A DNA stretch of 64,000 nucleotides, taken from NCBI GenBank assembly GCA_943737045.1, contig CALSFV010000013.1, positions 596,501-660,500 of the forward strand, read 5' to 3'. Positions 32,649 to 43,911 of the stretch are shown here, piece by piece (the first letter of the stretch is position 1; the number at the start of each line of letters is the position of its first letter). Under the pieces are notes generated by a model, which did no database searches, had not been told where the DNA came from, and saw only the letters and a list, made by a program, of their open reading frames with translations. Origin of the DNA: Parapristionchus giblindavisi (Eukaryota > Nematoda > Chromadorea > Rhabditida > Diplogasteridae). Both the position numbers and the translations under genes were made by a program.

Positions 32649-32830
32649 TAGCAGACTGTTATTTTTAAAAGTCGTCCTGTTTAAATATGCAGTGTAGATT
32701 TGACTATAAATGCTAGAGATAAGGCAATTTGTGGAATCCAATCCATTCCATCGAAAAGATAAACCGAAGTTCCAATACTGACAAAACTGACCCAGGTTCA
32801 GAAAATTCATTGTTTTAATCTAATACATAC

Positions 32831-32961
32831 TGCAACCAAAATATCGCGATATTCATTTTCACACGTGAGGTTTCCATTTCTGGGAATAGCTTTTCCAGAG
32901 TATGTATATCCTCCAATGTCTGCCCTCGATAAGTGTTCCAAGGTAGGGCAATCACTCATTA
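32831..32961 (-). CDS. Orphan first B exon of a family member
   Basis: A 131-nt exon with AG acceptor (32962-32963) and GTATGT donor reads MSDCPTLEHLSRADIGGYTY then SGKAIPRNGNLTCENEYRD. Length and phase are the same as the B1 exons of genes 3 and 4. The mirror copy at 47752-47817 keeps only its 3' half. No signal exon was found upstream on this strand, where a fragment of palindrome 2 (32985-33205) is inserted. Confidence 0.7.
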
Positions 32962-32984
32962 CTGGAAATATTTAAATTAGACTT

Positions 32985-33205
32985 CATGTCAACAATTTGA
33001 GAAATTATGATTTTTTAAAGTTATTTAAAAAAAATATTTTTTCTAATAGCCTGAGGGCACAAACAGGAAATTTCAGCCGTTTTGTGTAATAAGGGCCGGA
33101 AGCATTCCTAACACCCAAGTATGGACTCCCATTTCTCATTGCTAGCGCACGTGTCCGGGGGTGGTCGAATATGATCGAGTCTTAGGGAACAGGCCTCTTA
33201 AAGAT
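32985..33205. mobile_element. Fragment of TTAA palindrome 2 family
   Basis: Matches about 24130-24341 closely, including AACACCCAAGTATGGACTCC and GTCCGGGGGTGGTCGAATAT, and ends at CCTCTTAA. Only one arm end is present. Confidence 0.7.
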
Positions 33206-33779
33206 GACTGGCAAAAGAAATATTCATAATTTTATCACTTATTTGTTATCAGTAAAAATTAATCTCGGGTTGTTCATCTTCTCACGTTTTATCAAATCGG
33301 GTGCAAAAAAAAGTTAGGTGTTGTCGATCGCGCCAATGCCGCCCACGTATGGTTAGAATCGTCTTTTGCTTTAACCTTCTCAAAATATGCGAAAAAGTTT
33401 TCGAAAATTGATCATTTACAATCATTTATCTATCGAAAAATAAATTTTTCATGAAACGAATTTCCCGAAATCGGGAAATAACTTTTCCCGAAAAAGTCCG
33501 GGAAATTCGGGAAATTTCGGGAAGGTCGGGAAATTTTTCACACCCCTGAACCCGATGCTATATTTATCATATCAATCCAATTTCTAAGAGTCGAAGAATT
33601 CGGTCCGGTACGAAATCGGCCCGAAATTCTCGCTCTCCCACTCTTTGCCATAATTTCAATTTGGAGAAATAGTAAATACGGAATTATGTGGAAAAAAAAG
33701 TGAACTTTCAGGCACGATTCAGCCAACATTACAATCCCATAAGGAAGAAGAATTAATCAATAAAAATGTATTGAGTCGG

Positions 33780-34282
33780 AATGGAGAAGCTTCGCTTTGA
33801 ATGCAAAAGTAGTTTTTAATGTGCTTTACATCTCAAATGAATCCATAAATGTTATGACTGCTTCTTATTTTCTCCACAAATTGCCTTATCTCTAATGGCT
33901 CGTTAAAATATAGTGGAAAACCGAAATCGGCGACTTTCCACCCGTTAAAAAAGTACCCGGAAAGTCGAAAATGGAAACACGAAATTTGAATTCGCGCGCG
34001 CGCAAAGAGGTGCGGGAATTCAAATTAAGAGTTTCCGTCATCAATTTTTAGCAGTTGAAATGGAAATTCAACTCGGAAAATCGGAATTTGAATTCCCGCA
34101 CCTCTTTGCGCGCGAGCGAATTCAAATTTCATGTTTCCATTTTCGACTTTCCGGGTACTTTTTTAACGGGTGGAAAGTCGCCGATTTCGGTTTTCCACTA
34201 TTTTTTAACGAGCCATAACATTTATAGTCAAATATACAGCATATTTAAAGAAGACGATTTTGAATTGAATCAGAGTCTACTA
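33780..34282 (+). promoter_or_regulatory. Conserved upstream block of gene 3, split by a MITE
   Basis: About 33780-33895 plus 34216-34282 correspond to the continuous block upstream of genes 2 and 4. CTTATCTC-TAA-CATTTATAG is interrupted exactly at TAA by the element at 33896-34215. Promoter role is inferred from conservation and position. Confidence 0.5.
33896..34215. mobile_element. 320-bp palindromic MITE with TAA duplication in a promoter block
   Basis: TAA lies at 33893-33895 and 34216-34218. The ends are TGGCTCGTTAAAA and TTTTTTAACGAGCCA; long arms pair through GAAATCGGCGACTTTCCACC and AATTCGCGCGCG. The mirror arm (about 43985) and gene 2 (about 10285) have the uninterrupted target, so the insertion is specific to this copy and later than the palindrome. 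Confidence 0.88.
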
Positions 34283-37135
34283 ATGTTTCTTCTTCTAAAT
34301 TTCTTCTTGCTTCCAGCGCTCTGCGCTACAGGTTGATGCTAATGTCATACTTTAAAAAAACTTTTTAATGATAGTTATTCATTTTTGCAGTGAATTACTG
34401 TAATCCGCCTGAACAATTGAGAAATGATGACATGATTAACGGATATGAATACTCTGGAGAAGCATTTCTTCTAGAAAACGGAACTGTCTCCTGCAAAGCT
34501 GAAAATGAGATTTTGGCTGTGGTATGTACTTTAAAGATAGGGAACCATGAAAATAATCATTGGTTCCTACCACGATTAGAATGAGCCCCTCTTGCATATA
34601 CTGTAAGTAAAAAGTGTGTTGATGTTCAATTTGCGACCGGTACTCAACCTTTGCTCTCTCATTAGGCCCCTTCCCATGTGTCTTGCGTGTTACGTGAAAC
34701 GCTTTCCACTGTGTGGTACAGTATCCCACCAGATCTAAAGGGGTCGAATGCTCCTTCTTTTTAATTGCGAATTTCACAAACACCAATGTCTACCCTTATC
34801 TTCATAGTGGCTTGATCGAGTAGAACTTACCTTCTTCCACCGGTGGTAGTGGAGAGTACGTTTATCGTTGCCAGGAAGAGTCGGCAACAAAAATGTGCAA
34901 TTTGAAAAACACACACGTTCATCCACTGGAATAGACCTTTAGTTCAGTCAGCTAGCGAGAAATGTCTTGGTGTTAAGTGGATATACGTCTTGTTTTGTGA
35001 GCAAAAAGTAGGTGGTTCGATTCATTTTCCTGCATATCTCGTCTTATGGAAGCTAAGTGGCGTTGCCTACGATGCCTTGTACGGCGAACTTCAGACGGGT
35101 TTGGCAAGGAGCGAGATAGTACGGGAATTAGAGAGAGCGCGAATAGTGAAGGGAGGGAAGAGGGGAGGATTGGGATCACTTATTGAATATTTCTGTATTT
35201 AGCAGAGCTCACCGTTGTGCTTACCAGATAGTAGCAAGGATTTTACACAAGTAGATTTCATACGGAAAATATTACGTGTGCTTGTTATTAAAGAGAATTT
35301 TTTTACTGAATGCAAATATTGATTGAAATGCCGAAAATTTAACGCGTAATTTTGACCCACATAACACGAATTGACGGACTAATATGTATACGGTAGAGAT
35401 CAACTCTAAGCCACGAGTGTAAAAAATCGAATGATTAGTAAAACCAATTTTTTTAAACTTTCACTATTCGGATATATTATATATTCTATCGACGGAATAA
35501 ATTTCTTTTTCTTTTTAATTTCTTAACACCTTCAGGAAGTTGATGGACTTTTGAAGAATTTGCCTGTCACATGCAGCTATGATTCGTGAGTTTTTCATTT
35601 AAATTTTACATTTGCAAACAAAAAATCATGAAGTCAAGGATGTTTTCATTTTCTAAATAAGCTCTTATGAAAACATCCTTCTAAACTAAAAAAAACAAAC
35701 TATTTTCCCAACTTCGCTCGAAACGCCAGAACCGCCATTTGGAGTTATTGTCAATGATTGTGATATTTATGTAAAAGCACAATATCGTGTATGGTATTGG
35801 GAGTTCGGTCATACTACTATTGTCATAGATTTTAAAGATAAAGAAACGCAAGTGCTCTTGCAAATCCCTCACATGTCTATTGTTCGACTTCCAGTTGATA
35901 TGCGAGAAGATAGCGCAGCAATCTCACCCATTGCCCGGTGGTAACCGTTCGGACTTATTACCCCTTTACCGAAAATTCAACACTTTTTGCCGAATTTCTT
36001 CAGTTTTCAAAAAGTGCGCCTTTTCCTGGACGAGCCTGATGGTTCATTTGTAAATGTTCGGACGCCTAGAAGGTGAAGAGGTCTCACCATTCCTTTTCCC
36101 CCGGTTCGATTCCCGGTCCACATCCTCATTACCATTGCGCACGAAAGAGTTATTGGGCTCTTCGGACTGAATTGGCCTTGAATTATCAGTGACCTAGCAG
36201 TGATCATCCGTTGCTTCGAATAACGGTGTTTTGGATTTTATTATGCTTATAATCTCGTTAAGCTAATGTATGTATTCAGATATTACCTGCATTCACGGAA
36301 CTCTCCTACTGTGGAGGTATCTATATTACATATTATTTAAAAAAAGAATATTTCATTTCATATTTCAGGTCGCATGCGTAGCGAAAGAGGACCATTGTGA
36401 GCGCTTGAACTGTTTCATTGAATTCTCCATTTTTTTCACATTATTAAAAAAACTATGCTTGATGTTTCTTTACAGATTGTACGATATCCGATAATGAGCA
36501 AATCCGGGCTGGAAAGCACTCCTGCCCAAATGGGCGGATAGTGCAGATAGAAACCTTGGAGGACACTTATTATGTGGAATTTCTTACATGTAACACAAAC
36601 GGAACCCTTACCTTCAATAAGACGACGATTGACTCGGTGAACGCGACCATTAAGTGTTATCGTAAGTGGTCTATTTCATACTTTTTAGCATGAAATTGTA
36701 ATATTCATCCTTATGTTGACGTATAATCGGATTTTTAGAGAATAGGACATGTCCACCAGTTCAAGAGTATCCTTTGAGTGAATTTCCTGCCGCCTACAGG
36801 GGACTATATGCTGGAAAAGTTAACACCCCTGAATACCAATACTTCACTCATATTATTTGTGAATCGAATGCATTGGCTGTGATGGTAAGTCATTAAATTA
36901 GTCTACTAACTATCAATGCTATTGCATGCATATTCATCGTACATATGTATTTTGAAAGATTTTTTTTCATTCTTGACGCCATAATGATTACATAAATAAA
37001 TAACACTGAAAACTTTTCATAATGTTCGATATATTTTGTATTTCCGTGCTGATTACAGTAATTTAATGAAGTTATTTTTCCGAAAACGACTCATGGAATA
37101 TTTTCCATTCAATCAATCATTTGTGAGACTGACCA
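34283..37135 (+). CDS. Gene 3: secreted cysteine-rich protein, 3' truncated (left palindrome arm)
   Basis: Exons: 34283-34331 (signal, MFLLLNFFLLPALCATG), 34391-34521 (B1), 35536-35585 (C1, LPVTCSYDS), 36280-36316 (D1), 36369-36396 (E1, VACVAKEDH), 36476-36661 (A1, four-Cys domain with GKHSCPNGR and TCNTNGTLTF), 36739-36884 (B2, RTCPPVQEYP), and a C2-like segment 37083-37135 (GIFSIQSIICETDQ). Phases agree through B2. The position before C2 reads TTTTTCCG where paralogues have TTTTCCAG, so the acceptor AG is lost. Exons D2, E2 and A2 are absent; an RTE follows. The product would be a signal peptide, one CCP-like and one four-Cys domain and a partial second CCP-like domain, or the gene is dead. 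Confidence 0.78.
34955..35036 (+). other. tRNA-derived sequence in the gene 3 B1-C1 intron
   Basis: TCTTGGTGTTAAGTGGATA is followed by AGTAGGTGGTTCGATTC; A- and B-box-like spacing, with no clean cloverleaf. The mirror lies near 42920-43005. Confidence 0.4.
35860..36240 (+). repeat. tRNA-related dispersed repeat between C1 and D1 of gene 3
   Basis: Contains CGAGCCTGATGGTTCATT (A-box-like) and CCCCGGTTCGATTCCCGGTC (B-box-like), about 80 nt apart. The mirror is at about 41720-42070, and related fragments are at 8420-8650 and 4560-4700. Likely a SINE-like element; not a functional tRNA. Confidence 0.5.
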
Positions 37136-37247
37136 GTTAGTAATTTTTTTTATCTACTATTATATAAAATTACAAATCAAATCAAATCAAATCATTTATT
37201 TTCCTGTATAAGAAAGAATGGGATGGTATTGGGTTCTTCTTATCACG

Positions 37248-39114
37248 TTAGACGGGGTCAGGAAAGCTAGTCTTCTTATGCCATAGTTGTCGGTCCAGCG
37301 TGTGTCGTTCTGTCAACTTGAGTTCCGTGAAGTCCTTTTTGATCGCATCCGTCCATCTCAGCTTCGGTCGTCCTCTTGGTCTCCTTCCTTGTGGTGAATA
37401 CTGAATCATCCTTCTGCATACGTGGTCTCTTTCTCTCCTCTTCACATGTCCGTACCATCTCAATCTTTTCTCTCGGATCTTTTCATTAATCGGTCTTACT
37501 TTCATCATTCCTCTAAGCACCTCATTTCTTATTCTATCAGACAAGGTAACTCCACATGCCCATCTCATCATCCTCATCTCAGTGCACATCAACTTTGCTT
37601 CCTGTCTATCCGTCATCGGCCATGTCTCACTTCCATACATCAGAGCTGGTCTAATCACAGTCTTATACACTTTGCCCTTTATTCGAATCGCTACTCTCCT
37701 GTCTCTTAATACTCCACTGCACGCTTTCCACTTACTCCAAGCACACTTCACTCTATTATCGATATCCCGTTGTGCATCACCTTCTGTCGCTATCACTGAT
37801 CCCAGATACTTAAAGTGGTCTACTCTCTTTATCACTTCTCCATCCACATCGGTCATTATCTTCGGACCGCACTCATACCCAATGAACTCTGTTTTTTTCG
37901 TATTCAGAGTCAAACCAGCTTCAGCCATTCTTGACTGGACCTCTCGCACTTTGCGCTCCAATTCATCAACATTCTCATCTGTCAAACAGATGTCATCAGC
38001 GTATATCATAAACTTCGGTGCTTCGTTCAATACTCCGTCAAGCACACTATCCAAGACCGTTATAAATAGTAACGGACTCAAAGCACTTCCCTGATGAACT
38101 CCCACTCGAATCGGAATCTCGTTTGAGTTACCAAATGAAGTTCTTATTGTCGCACTTACATCTTCGTAAGTATCTTTGATCAGTTCAATATAGCCTTCCG
38201 GGACTCCCTTATCTCTCAATGATCTCCAAATTTGTCTCCGAGGTGTTCTATCATAGGCTTTCTCTAAATCAATGAATGCAGCAGATAAACTTCTTTTAAA
38301 CTCGACGTGTCTATCAACCAATATCCGTAACGCAAAGATGGGATCTGTAGTCGAACAACCTGACACGAATCCAAATTGAGAGGGATGAAGGTCAATGATA
38401 TCTCTTAGTCGTCTGTCTAGCATTCTCTCATACAACTTCATCGTATGTGAGAGTAGTTTTATCCCCCTGTAATTACCACAATCACGAACATCGCCTTTAC
38501 CTTTGAACAACGTGATAATCTCACTCTTCCTCCATATATCCGGCATCTTTCGGTCTCTTAGAATACGGTTGAACAACCTTGTCAGCCATACAATTCCAAA
38601 ATCTCCAATACTCTTCCAACAATCGACTGGCAACCTGTCTGGACCAGTAGCTTTTCCCCATTTACATCTGTTCAGAGCAAATTTGACCTCCATTTCAGTC
38701 CATTCCATGACAGGTCCACACACATGCAACCCTTCATCTAACCTTGTCTGCGTTTTCTCCACATTTAACAGATTATCGAAGTAGTCCTTCCATCTCTCTT
38801 TCACTTCATTCTCTCCTCTAATTATATTCCCATTTCCATCCAATATCATCTTCACCTCATGCATATCTTTCGTTTCTCTATCTCTCGCTCTCGTGATACG
38901 GTATACTTCTTTCTCACCTTCAGGTCTATTCAGTTTGTCATATAAATCATCAAATGCTTTCATCTTTGCTTTCGACACTATCCTCCTACATTCTGTCCGT
39001 TTACTCTTATAGACCTGCCAATTCTGCACACTCCTTCTCTTATACCATATGCGCAGAGCTCTTTTCTTATCTCTTATTGCTCTTTTAACGTCTTCATCTT
39101 TCCAAAACTCTCTT
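37248..39114 (-). pseudogene. RTE-clade retrotransposon ORF2, reverse transcriptase domain, 5'-truncated
   Basis: A minus-strand open frame of 593 codons (37248-39029) continues open, without an ATG, to the palindrome junction near 39114. It contains GPDRLPVDCWK (129-139), AFIDLEKAYD (251-260), VHQGSALSPLLF (311-322) and the catalytic YADD (343-346), then the C-terminal RLRWYGHVKRR and RPRGRPKLRW region of RTE-type elements. The N-terminal endonuclease is missing. The 3' end runs into a short CAAAT-type tandem tail (about 37171-37194), as in RTE. It follows gene 3 exon C2. No stop interrupts this copy, but without the endonuclease it is not autonomous. Confidence 0.9.
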
Positions 39115-39161
39115 TCACTTCATTCTCTCCTCTAATTATATTCCCATTTCCATCCAATGAA

Positions 39162-40717
39162 GTGAAAGAGAGATGGAAGGACTACTTCGATAATCTGTTA
39201 AATGTGGAGAAAACGCAGACAAGGTTAGATGAAGGGTTGCATGTGTGTGGACCTGTCATGGAATGGACTGAAATGGAGGTCAAATTTGCTCTGAACAGAT
39301 GTAAATGGGGAAAAGCTACTGGTCCAGACAGGTTGCCAGTCGATTGTTGGAAGAGTATTGGAGATTTTGGAATTGTATGGCTGACAAGGTTGTTCAACCG
39401 TATTCTAAGAGACCGAAAGATGCCGGATATATGGAGGAAGAGTGAGATTATCACGTTGTTCAAAGGTAAAGGCGATGTTCGTGATTGTGGTAATTACAGG
39501 GGATAAAACTACTCTCACATACGATGAAGTTGTATGAGAGAATGCTAGACAGACGACTAAGAGATATCATTGACCTTCATCCCTCTCAATTTGGATTCGT
39601 GTCAGGTTGTTCGACTACAGATCCCATCTTTGCGTTACGGATATTGGTTGATAGACACGTCGAGTTTAAAAGAAGTTTATCTGCTGCATTCATTGATTTA
39701 GAGAAAGCCTATGATAGAACACCTCGGAGACAAATTTGGAGATCATTGAGAGATAAGGGAGTCCCGGAAGGCTATATTGAACTGATCAAAGATACTTACG
39801 AAGATGTAAGTGCGACAATAAGAACTTCATTTGGTAACTCAAACGAGATTCCGATTCGAGTGGGAGTTCATCAGGGAAGTGCTTTGAGTCCGTTACTATT
39901 TATAACGGTCTTGGATAGTGTGCTTGACGGAGTATTGAACGAAGCACCGAAGTTTATGATATACGCTGATGACATCTGTTTGACAGATGAGAATGTTGAT
40001 GAATTGGAGCGCAAAGTGCGAGAGGTCCAGTCAAGAATGGCTGAAGCTGGTTTGACTCTGAATACGAAAAAAACAGAGTTCATTGGGTATGAGTGCGGTC
40101 CGAAGATAATGACCGATGTGGATGGAGAAGTGATAAAGAGAGTAGACCACTTTAAGTATCTGGGATCAGTGATAGCGACAGAAGGTGATGCACAACGGGA
40201 TATCGATAATAGAGTGAAGTGTGCTTGGAGTAAGTGGAAAGCGTGCAGTGGAGTATTAAGAGACAGGAGAGTAGCGATTCGAATAAAGGGCAAAGTGTAT
40301 AAGACTGTGATTAGACCAGCTCTGATGTATGGAAGTGAGACATGGCCGATGACGGATAGACAGGAAGCAAAGTTGATGTGCACTGAGATGAGGATGATGA
40401 GATGGGCATGTGGAGTTACCTTGTCTGATAGAATAAGAAATGAGGTGCTTAGAGGAATGATGAAAGTAAGACCGATTAATGAAAAGATCCGAGAGAAAAG
40501 ATTGAGATGGTACGGACATGTGAAGAGGAGAGAAAGAGACCACGTATGCAGAAGGATGATTCAGTATTCACCACAAGGAAGGAGACCAAGAGGACGACCG
40601 AAGCTGAGATGGACGGATGCGATCAAAAAGGACTTCACGGAACTCAAGTTGACAGAACGACACACGCTGGACCGACAACTATGGCATAAGAAGACTAGCT
40701 TTCCTGACCCCGTCTAA
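39162..40717 (+). pseudogene. Mirror RTE copy, frameshifted and further truncated
   Basis: Inverted copy of the preceding element: codons 39162-39506 and 39524-40717 encode the same protein from KERWKDYF to the end. A run of five Gs in the left copy is four here (about 39499-39502), shifting the frame and giving a stop at 39504-39506. YADD and the C-terminal region are intact after the shift. It begins at the palindrome junction and lacks about 75 residues present in the left copy. Its 3' tail has fewer TGATT repeats than the left copy. Confidence 0.9.
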
Positions 40718-40819
40718 CGTGATAAGAAGAACCCAATACCATCCCATTCTTTCTTATACAGGAAAATAAATGATTTGATTTGTAATTTTATATAATAGTA
40801 GATAAAAAAAATTACTAAC

Positions 40820-43800
40820 TGGTCAGTCTCACAAATGATTGATTGAATGGAAAATATTCCATGAGTCGTTTTCGGAAAAATAACTTCATTAAATTACTGT
40901 AATCAGCACGGAAATACAAAATATATCGAACATTATGAAAAGTTTTCAGTGTTATTTATTTATGTAATCATTATGGCGTCAAGAATGAAAAAAAATCTTT
41001 CAAAATACATATGTACGATGAATATGCATGCAATAGCATTGATAGTTAGTAGACTAATTTAATGACTTACCATCACAGCCAATGCATTCGATTCACAAAT
41101 AATATGAGTGAAGTATTGGTATTCAGGGGTGTTAACTTTTCCAGCATATAGTCCCCTGTAGGCGGCAGGAAATTCACTCAAAGGATACTCTTGAACTGGT
41201 GGACATGTCCTATTCTCTAAAAATCCGATTATACGTCAACATACGGATGAATATTACAATTTCATGCTAAAAAGTATGAAATAGACCACTTACGATAACA
41301 CTTAATGGTCGCGTTCACCGAGTCAATCGTCGTCTCATTGAAGGTAAGGGTTCCGTTTGTGTTACATGTAAGAAATTCCACATAATAAGTGTCCTCCAAG
41401 GTTTCTATCTGCACTATCCGCCCATTTGGGCAGGAGTGCTTTCCAGCCCGGATTTGCTCATTATCGGATATCGTACAATCTGTAAAGAAACATCAAGCAT
41501 AGTTTTTTTAATAATGTGAAAAAAATGGAGAATTCAATGAAACAATTCAAGCGCTCACAATGGTCCTCTTTCGCTACGCATGCGACCTGAAATATGAAAT
41601 GAAATATTCTTTTTTTTAAATAATATGTAATATAGATACCTCCACAGTAGGAGAGTTCCGTGAATGCAGGTAATATCTGAATACATACATTACATTAACG
41701 AGATTATAAGCATAATAAAATCCAAAACACCGTTATTCGAGGCAACGGATGATCACTGCTAGGTCACTGATAATTCAAGGCCAATTCAGTCCGAAGAGCC
41801 CAATCACTCTTTCGTGCGCAATGGTAATGAGGATGTGGACCGGGAATCGAACCGGGGAAAAAGGAATGGTGAGACCTCTTCACCTTCTAGGCGTCCGAAC
41901 GTTTACCAATGAACCATCAGGCTCGTCCAGGAAAAGGCGCACTTTTTGAAAACTGAAGAAATTCGGCAAAAAGTGTTGAATTTTCGGTAAAGGGGTAATA
42001 AGTCCGAACGGTTACCACCGGGCAATGGGTGAGATTGCTGCGCTATCTTCTCGCATATCAACTGGAAGTCGAACAATAGAAATGTGAGGGATTTGCAAAA
42101 GCACTTGCGTTTCTTTATCTTTAAAATCTATGACAATAGTAGTATGACCGAACTCCCAAAACCATACACGATATTGTGCTTTTACATAAATATCACAATC
42201 ATTGACAATAACTCCAAATGGCGGTTCTGGCGTTTCGAGCGTCGCAAAGTCGGGAAAATAGTTTTTTTTAGTTTAGAAGGATGTTTTCATAAGAGCTTAT
42301 TTAGAAAATGAAAACATCCTTGACTTCATGATTTTTTGTTTGCAAATGTAAAATTTAAATGAATAACTCACGAATCAATGCTGCATGTGACGGGCAAATT
42401 CTTCAAAAGTCCATCAACTTCCTGAAGGTGTTAAGAAATTAAAAAGAAAAAGAAATTAAAATTTATCCCGTCGATAGAATATATATCCGAATAGTGAAAG
42501 TTTAAAAAAAAACTGGTTTTACTAATCATTCGATTTTTTCCACTAGTGGCTTAGAGTTGATCTCTACCGTATACATATTAGTCCGTCAATTCGTGTTATG
42601 TGGGTCAAAATTACGCGTTAAATTTTCGGCATTTCAATCAATATTTGCATGCAGTAAAAAAATTCTCTTTAATAACAAGCACACGTAATATTGTCCGTAT
42701 GAAATCTACTTGTGTAAAATCCTTGCTACTATCTGGTAAGCACAACGGTGAGCTCTGCTAAATACGGAAATATTCAATAAGTGATTCCAATCCTCCCCTC
42801 TTCCCTCCCTTCACTACTCGCGCTCTCTCTAATTCCCGTACTATCTCGCTCTTTGCCAAACCCGTCTGAAGTTCGCCGTACAAGGCATCGTAGGCAACGC
42901 CACTTAGCTTCCATAAGACGAGATATGCAGGAAAATGAATCGAACCACCTACTTTTTGCTCACAAAACAAGACGTATATCCACTTAACACCAAGACATTT
43001 CTAGCTAGCTGACTGAACTACTTCCAGTGGATGAACGTGTGTGATTTTCAAATTGCACATTTTTGTCGCCGAGAAATGGTAGTGATAACCCTTGGGACTT
43101 CTTCAATTTTCCCCTCCCCCCACATCCTTCCATTTCGATCGAATGTAGGTGTCGTCTCCTGGGAGGAGGATGTCCACGGGGACGAAATGCTGCCCTGGAC
43201 AGATTTCTATAAGCTCAAAGGACAACGAACAAGGGATCCGTATTATTCTGAGCTGACTTTAACCTACCAACCCGGAATTGGGGGGGGGGGGTAAGGCCCA
43301 CACCATGGTTCTCCAACTCTTCCTGGCAACGATAAACGTACTCTCCACTACCACCGGTGGAAGAAGGTAAGTTCTACTCGATCAAGCCACTATGAAGATA
43401 AGGGTAGACATTGGTGTTTGTGAAATTCGCAATTAAAAAGAAGGAGCATTCGACCCCTTTAGATCTGGTGGGATACTGTACCACACAGTGGAAAGCGTTT
43501 CACGTAACACGCAAGACACATGGGAAGGGGCCTAATGAGAGAGCAAAGGTTGAGTACCGGTCGCAAATTAAACATCAACACACTTTTTACTTACAGTATA
43601 TGCAAGAGGGGTTCATTCTAATCGTGGTAGGAACCAATGATTCTTTTCATGGTTCCCTATCTTTAAAGTACATACCACAGCCAAAATCTCATTTTCAGCT
43701 TTGCAGGAGACAGTTCCGTTTTCTAGAAGAAATGCTTCTCCAGAGTATTCATATCCGTTAATCATGTCATCATTTCTCAATTGCTCAGGCGGATTGCAGA

Positions 43801-43911
43801 AATTCTCTGCTAAAATGATTAACTATCATTAAAAAGTTTTTAAGTATGACATTAGCATCAACCTGTAGCGCAGAGCGCTGGAAGCAAGAAGAAATTTAGA
43901 AGAAGAAACAT
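40820..43911 (-). CDS. Gene 4: mirror copy of gene 3 (right palindrome arm)
   Basis: Exons in order: 43863-43911 (signal), 43676-43806 (B1), 42372-42421 (C1, LPVTCSIDS), 41640-41676 (D1), 41559-41586 (E1), 41294-41479 (A1), 41071-41216 (B2), 40820-40872 (C2-like). Lengths equal those of gene 3 exon by exon. Differences from gene 3 include VNYC to ENFC at the start of B1 and SYDS to SIDS in C1. It shares the lost acceptor before C2 (complement of CCG instead of CAG) and the missing 3' exons. Unlike gene 3 its upstream block has no MITE. Same predicted secreted domains; function unknown. Confidence 0.78.
41720..42070 (-). repeat. Mirror of the tRNA-related repeat at 35860-36240
   Basis: Inverted copy with a few substitutions; GGGAATCGAACCGGGG marks the reversed B-box-like segment. 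Confidence 0.5.
43070..43312. repeat. Right-arm-specific insertion of about 240 bp
   Basis: Absent at the mirror position near 34885. Contains GAGGATGTCCACGGGGACGA, related to the dispersed repeats at 1655-1850 and 47925-48110, and a G-run. Explains the shift in mirror coordinates on either side. Confidence 0.55.

Noticed and set aside
37582..38094. Plus-strand frame of 170 codons, repeated at 39871-40383 on minus
   Set aside because: Antisense shadow of the RTE reverse transcriptase ORF.
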